Assembly (NCBI RefSeq): GCF_001574435.1 | Contig: NZ_LOCN01000022.1 | Span: forward strand, 1 to 64,000 | DNA from: Moritella sp. JT01 | Lineage (GTDB): Bacteria; Pseudomonadota; Gammaproteobacteria; Enterobacterales; Moritellaceae | Reading direction: 5' to 3' | DNA length: 64,000 nt | Part shown: piece after piece, positions 63,071-64,000 of the stretch | Layout: each line of letters begins with the position of its first letter | Numbering within the stretch: position 1 is the first letter of the stretch | Notes under the pieces: model-generated | What the model was told of the DNA's origin: nothing | Seen by the model: only the letters and a program-made list of their open reading frames with translations | Databases searched by the model: none | Made by a program: the position numbers and the translations under genes

Positions 63071-64000
63071 CTACTGCCCAGCCTGCACCAGTGCGATAGT
63101 GACAGTATCTTTCGTTAATAACTCAGGTAATAGCTTCCCTTGTGGTAATGCCGGACCAAACACCTGATTAAATGGGATCGCATAACGGCCATGGCGTTTT
63201 AAATACGCTTCAATTTGACTATCGGGCTTAGTCCAGTCACCTTTCATCGCCACAACGTTATTCGCATTTAAGCGGGCGATAATATCAGTGCGTTGCAATA
63301 CTGCACGTTCATTCACCACACAGGTAATACACCAATCAGCGGTAATATCGATAAACACGGTTTTTCCTTCTGCTACATATCCCGCAATCTTTTCTGGCTC
63401 AAATACTTGCCAATGTATTTCTGATTCAGACTGAATATCGCTACGCTGTAATAACGTCACGGATTCTGGCGACCAAATAATGGTATTCGCCAACAGCAGA
63501 TATATTGCAAATGTCGTGACGAGCGATTTAGGGCCAGGTTTCACGATTAAGAGAATCACCATAGCACAAATAATGACACTAAAAGTAACCCACAACATCA
63601 TGCTTAAATGTGCTTTCAGCAGCCAAATCAACCACACTAACGTCGCGCACAGTAAGGCTGCTAGAAACTGACGAAAGCGCACCATCCACAGACCCGGCTT
63701 TGGCATTACTTTCACGCTATTCGGCCACATCGCGATAAGTAAATATGGCAGTGATAAACCCAAAGCTAAACCACTAAATATCACCATAATCTGCCAGCTT
63801 GAGCCAGCTAAGGCAAAGGCAACCGCGGTACCTAAAAAAGGCGCAGAGCAAGGCGTTGCTAATAACACCGCAAAGATACCTTGATAAAAATGCCCCTTAT
63901 TAGAACCAGACAGCCTATCCATTAAACTTTGTGGTAACTGCACATCAAATTTATCTAATAGATTTAATGCAAATAACAACAATACCGGGATCATGATCAA
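63071..64000 (-). CDS. DsbD/ScsB-family thiol:disulfide interchange protein (C-terminal part)
   Basis: The 309 residues present are the C-terminal part of a membrane thiol-reductant transporter. The gene continues past the right edge. Visible are membrane helices, including LLATPCSAPFLGTAVAFALA, whose Cys belongs to the transmembrane redox pair. A C-terminal thioredoxin-like domain (~215-309) has the motif ADWCITCVVNE. The TPCSAPFLGTA form is closer to ScsB-type proteins than to classical DsbD. It passes cytoplasmic electrons to periplasmic thiol proteins. Downstream at 62984-63024 an AT-rich hairpin with T-runs may be its terminator (weak). The partner and full domain plan lie outside the window. 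Confidence 0.85.
   Translation of the reverse strand: MIMIPVLLLFALNLLDKFDVQLPQSLMDRLSGSNKGHFYQGIFAVLLATPCSAPFLGTAVAFALAGSSWQIMVIFSGLALGLSLPYLLIAMWPNSVKVMPKPGLWMVRFRQFLAALLCATLVWLIWLLKAHLSMMLWVTFSVIICAMVILLIVKPGPKSLVTTFAIYLLLANTIIWSPESVTLLQRSDIQSESEIHWQVFEPEKIAGYVAEGKTVFIDITADWCITCVVNERAVLQRTDIIARLNANNVVAMKGDWTKPDSQIEAYLKRHGRYAIPFNQVFGPALPQGKLLPELLTKDTVTIALVQAGQ

Overview
This window is a stretch of chromosome from a marine, cold-type gammaproteobacterium. The gene order follows Vibrio, Shewanella and E. coli: murB-birA-tRNAs-secE-nusG-rplKAJL-rpoBC, prlC/rsmJ/gor, a thiCEFSGH operon and a torECA TMAO respiration operon. The protein style, with a fused ThiD-like/ThiE, torE and a Sco/PCu(A)C copper cluster, and the fairly AT-rich DNA suggest Moritella or a close relative. 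The genus is inference. Nearly all of the window is core genome. I see no insertion sequence, prophage, CRISPR array or plasmid gene.

Layout. 1-416: leader of an rRNA operon read leftwards out of the window (tandem promoters and boxA; the 16S gene lies beyond base 1). 417-9002: yheO, rsmJ, a GAF/PAS/GGDEF/EAL protein, prlC, and divergent gor. 9243-15883: a chemoreceptor, a DMT exporter, an M24 aminopeptidase, and a DyP peroxidase with a RibD-like reductase, the last two bracketed by perfect palindromes. 16120-17770: a copper-handling cluster (small membrane protein, PCu(A)C, Sco1). 17811-19315: an Lrp regulator divergent from an exporter. 19376-26150: the thiamin operon under a TPP riboswitch. 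26185-38660: the rpoC-rpoB-rplL-rplJ-rplA-rplK-nusG-secE transcription/translation block with its promoters and attenuator. 38817-39180: four tRNAs. 39331-41341: birA-murB.

41407-52962: mixed metabolism (aroH, glpX, a MOSC/reductase fusion, yhhN), a short 48-residue gene, a hybrid kinase that has lost both phosphorylation residues, a DEAD-box helicase, a spondin-type lipoprotein, yedI and yaeQ. 53134-57094: torE-torC-torA for anaerobic TMAO respiration, without torD. 57252-58855: msrPQ periplasmic methionine sulfoxide repair. 59003-64000: topB, an acidic orphan, a YeeZ-like dehydrogenase, ygbA and the C-terminal part of a DsbD/ScsB-type protein cut by the right edge.

The most notable observations are: (1) a decayed tRNA-Trp where an intact trpT, usually with a tuf gene, precedes secE in related bacteria; (2) the hybrid kinase with Asn for the phospho-His and Gln for the phospho-Asp; (3) a 48-residue gene with a near-perfect ribosome binding site beside it; (4) a single-chain MOSC molybdoenzyme plus reductase plus ferredoxin; (5) a pseudo-ThiD domain fused to ThiE; and (6) long perfect palindromes around the DyP peroxidase pair. 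I found no clearly new multi-gene defence or mobile system.
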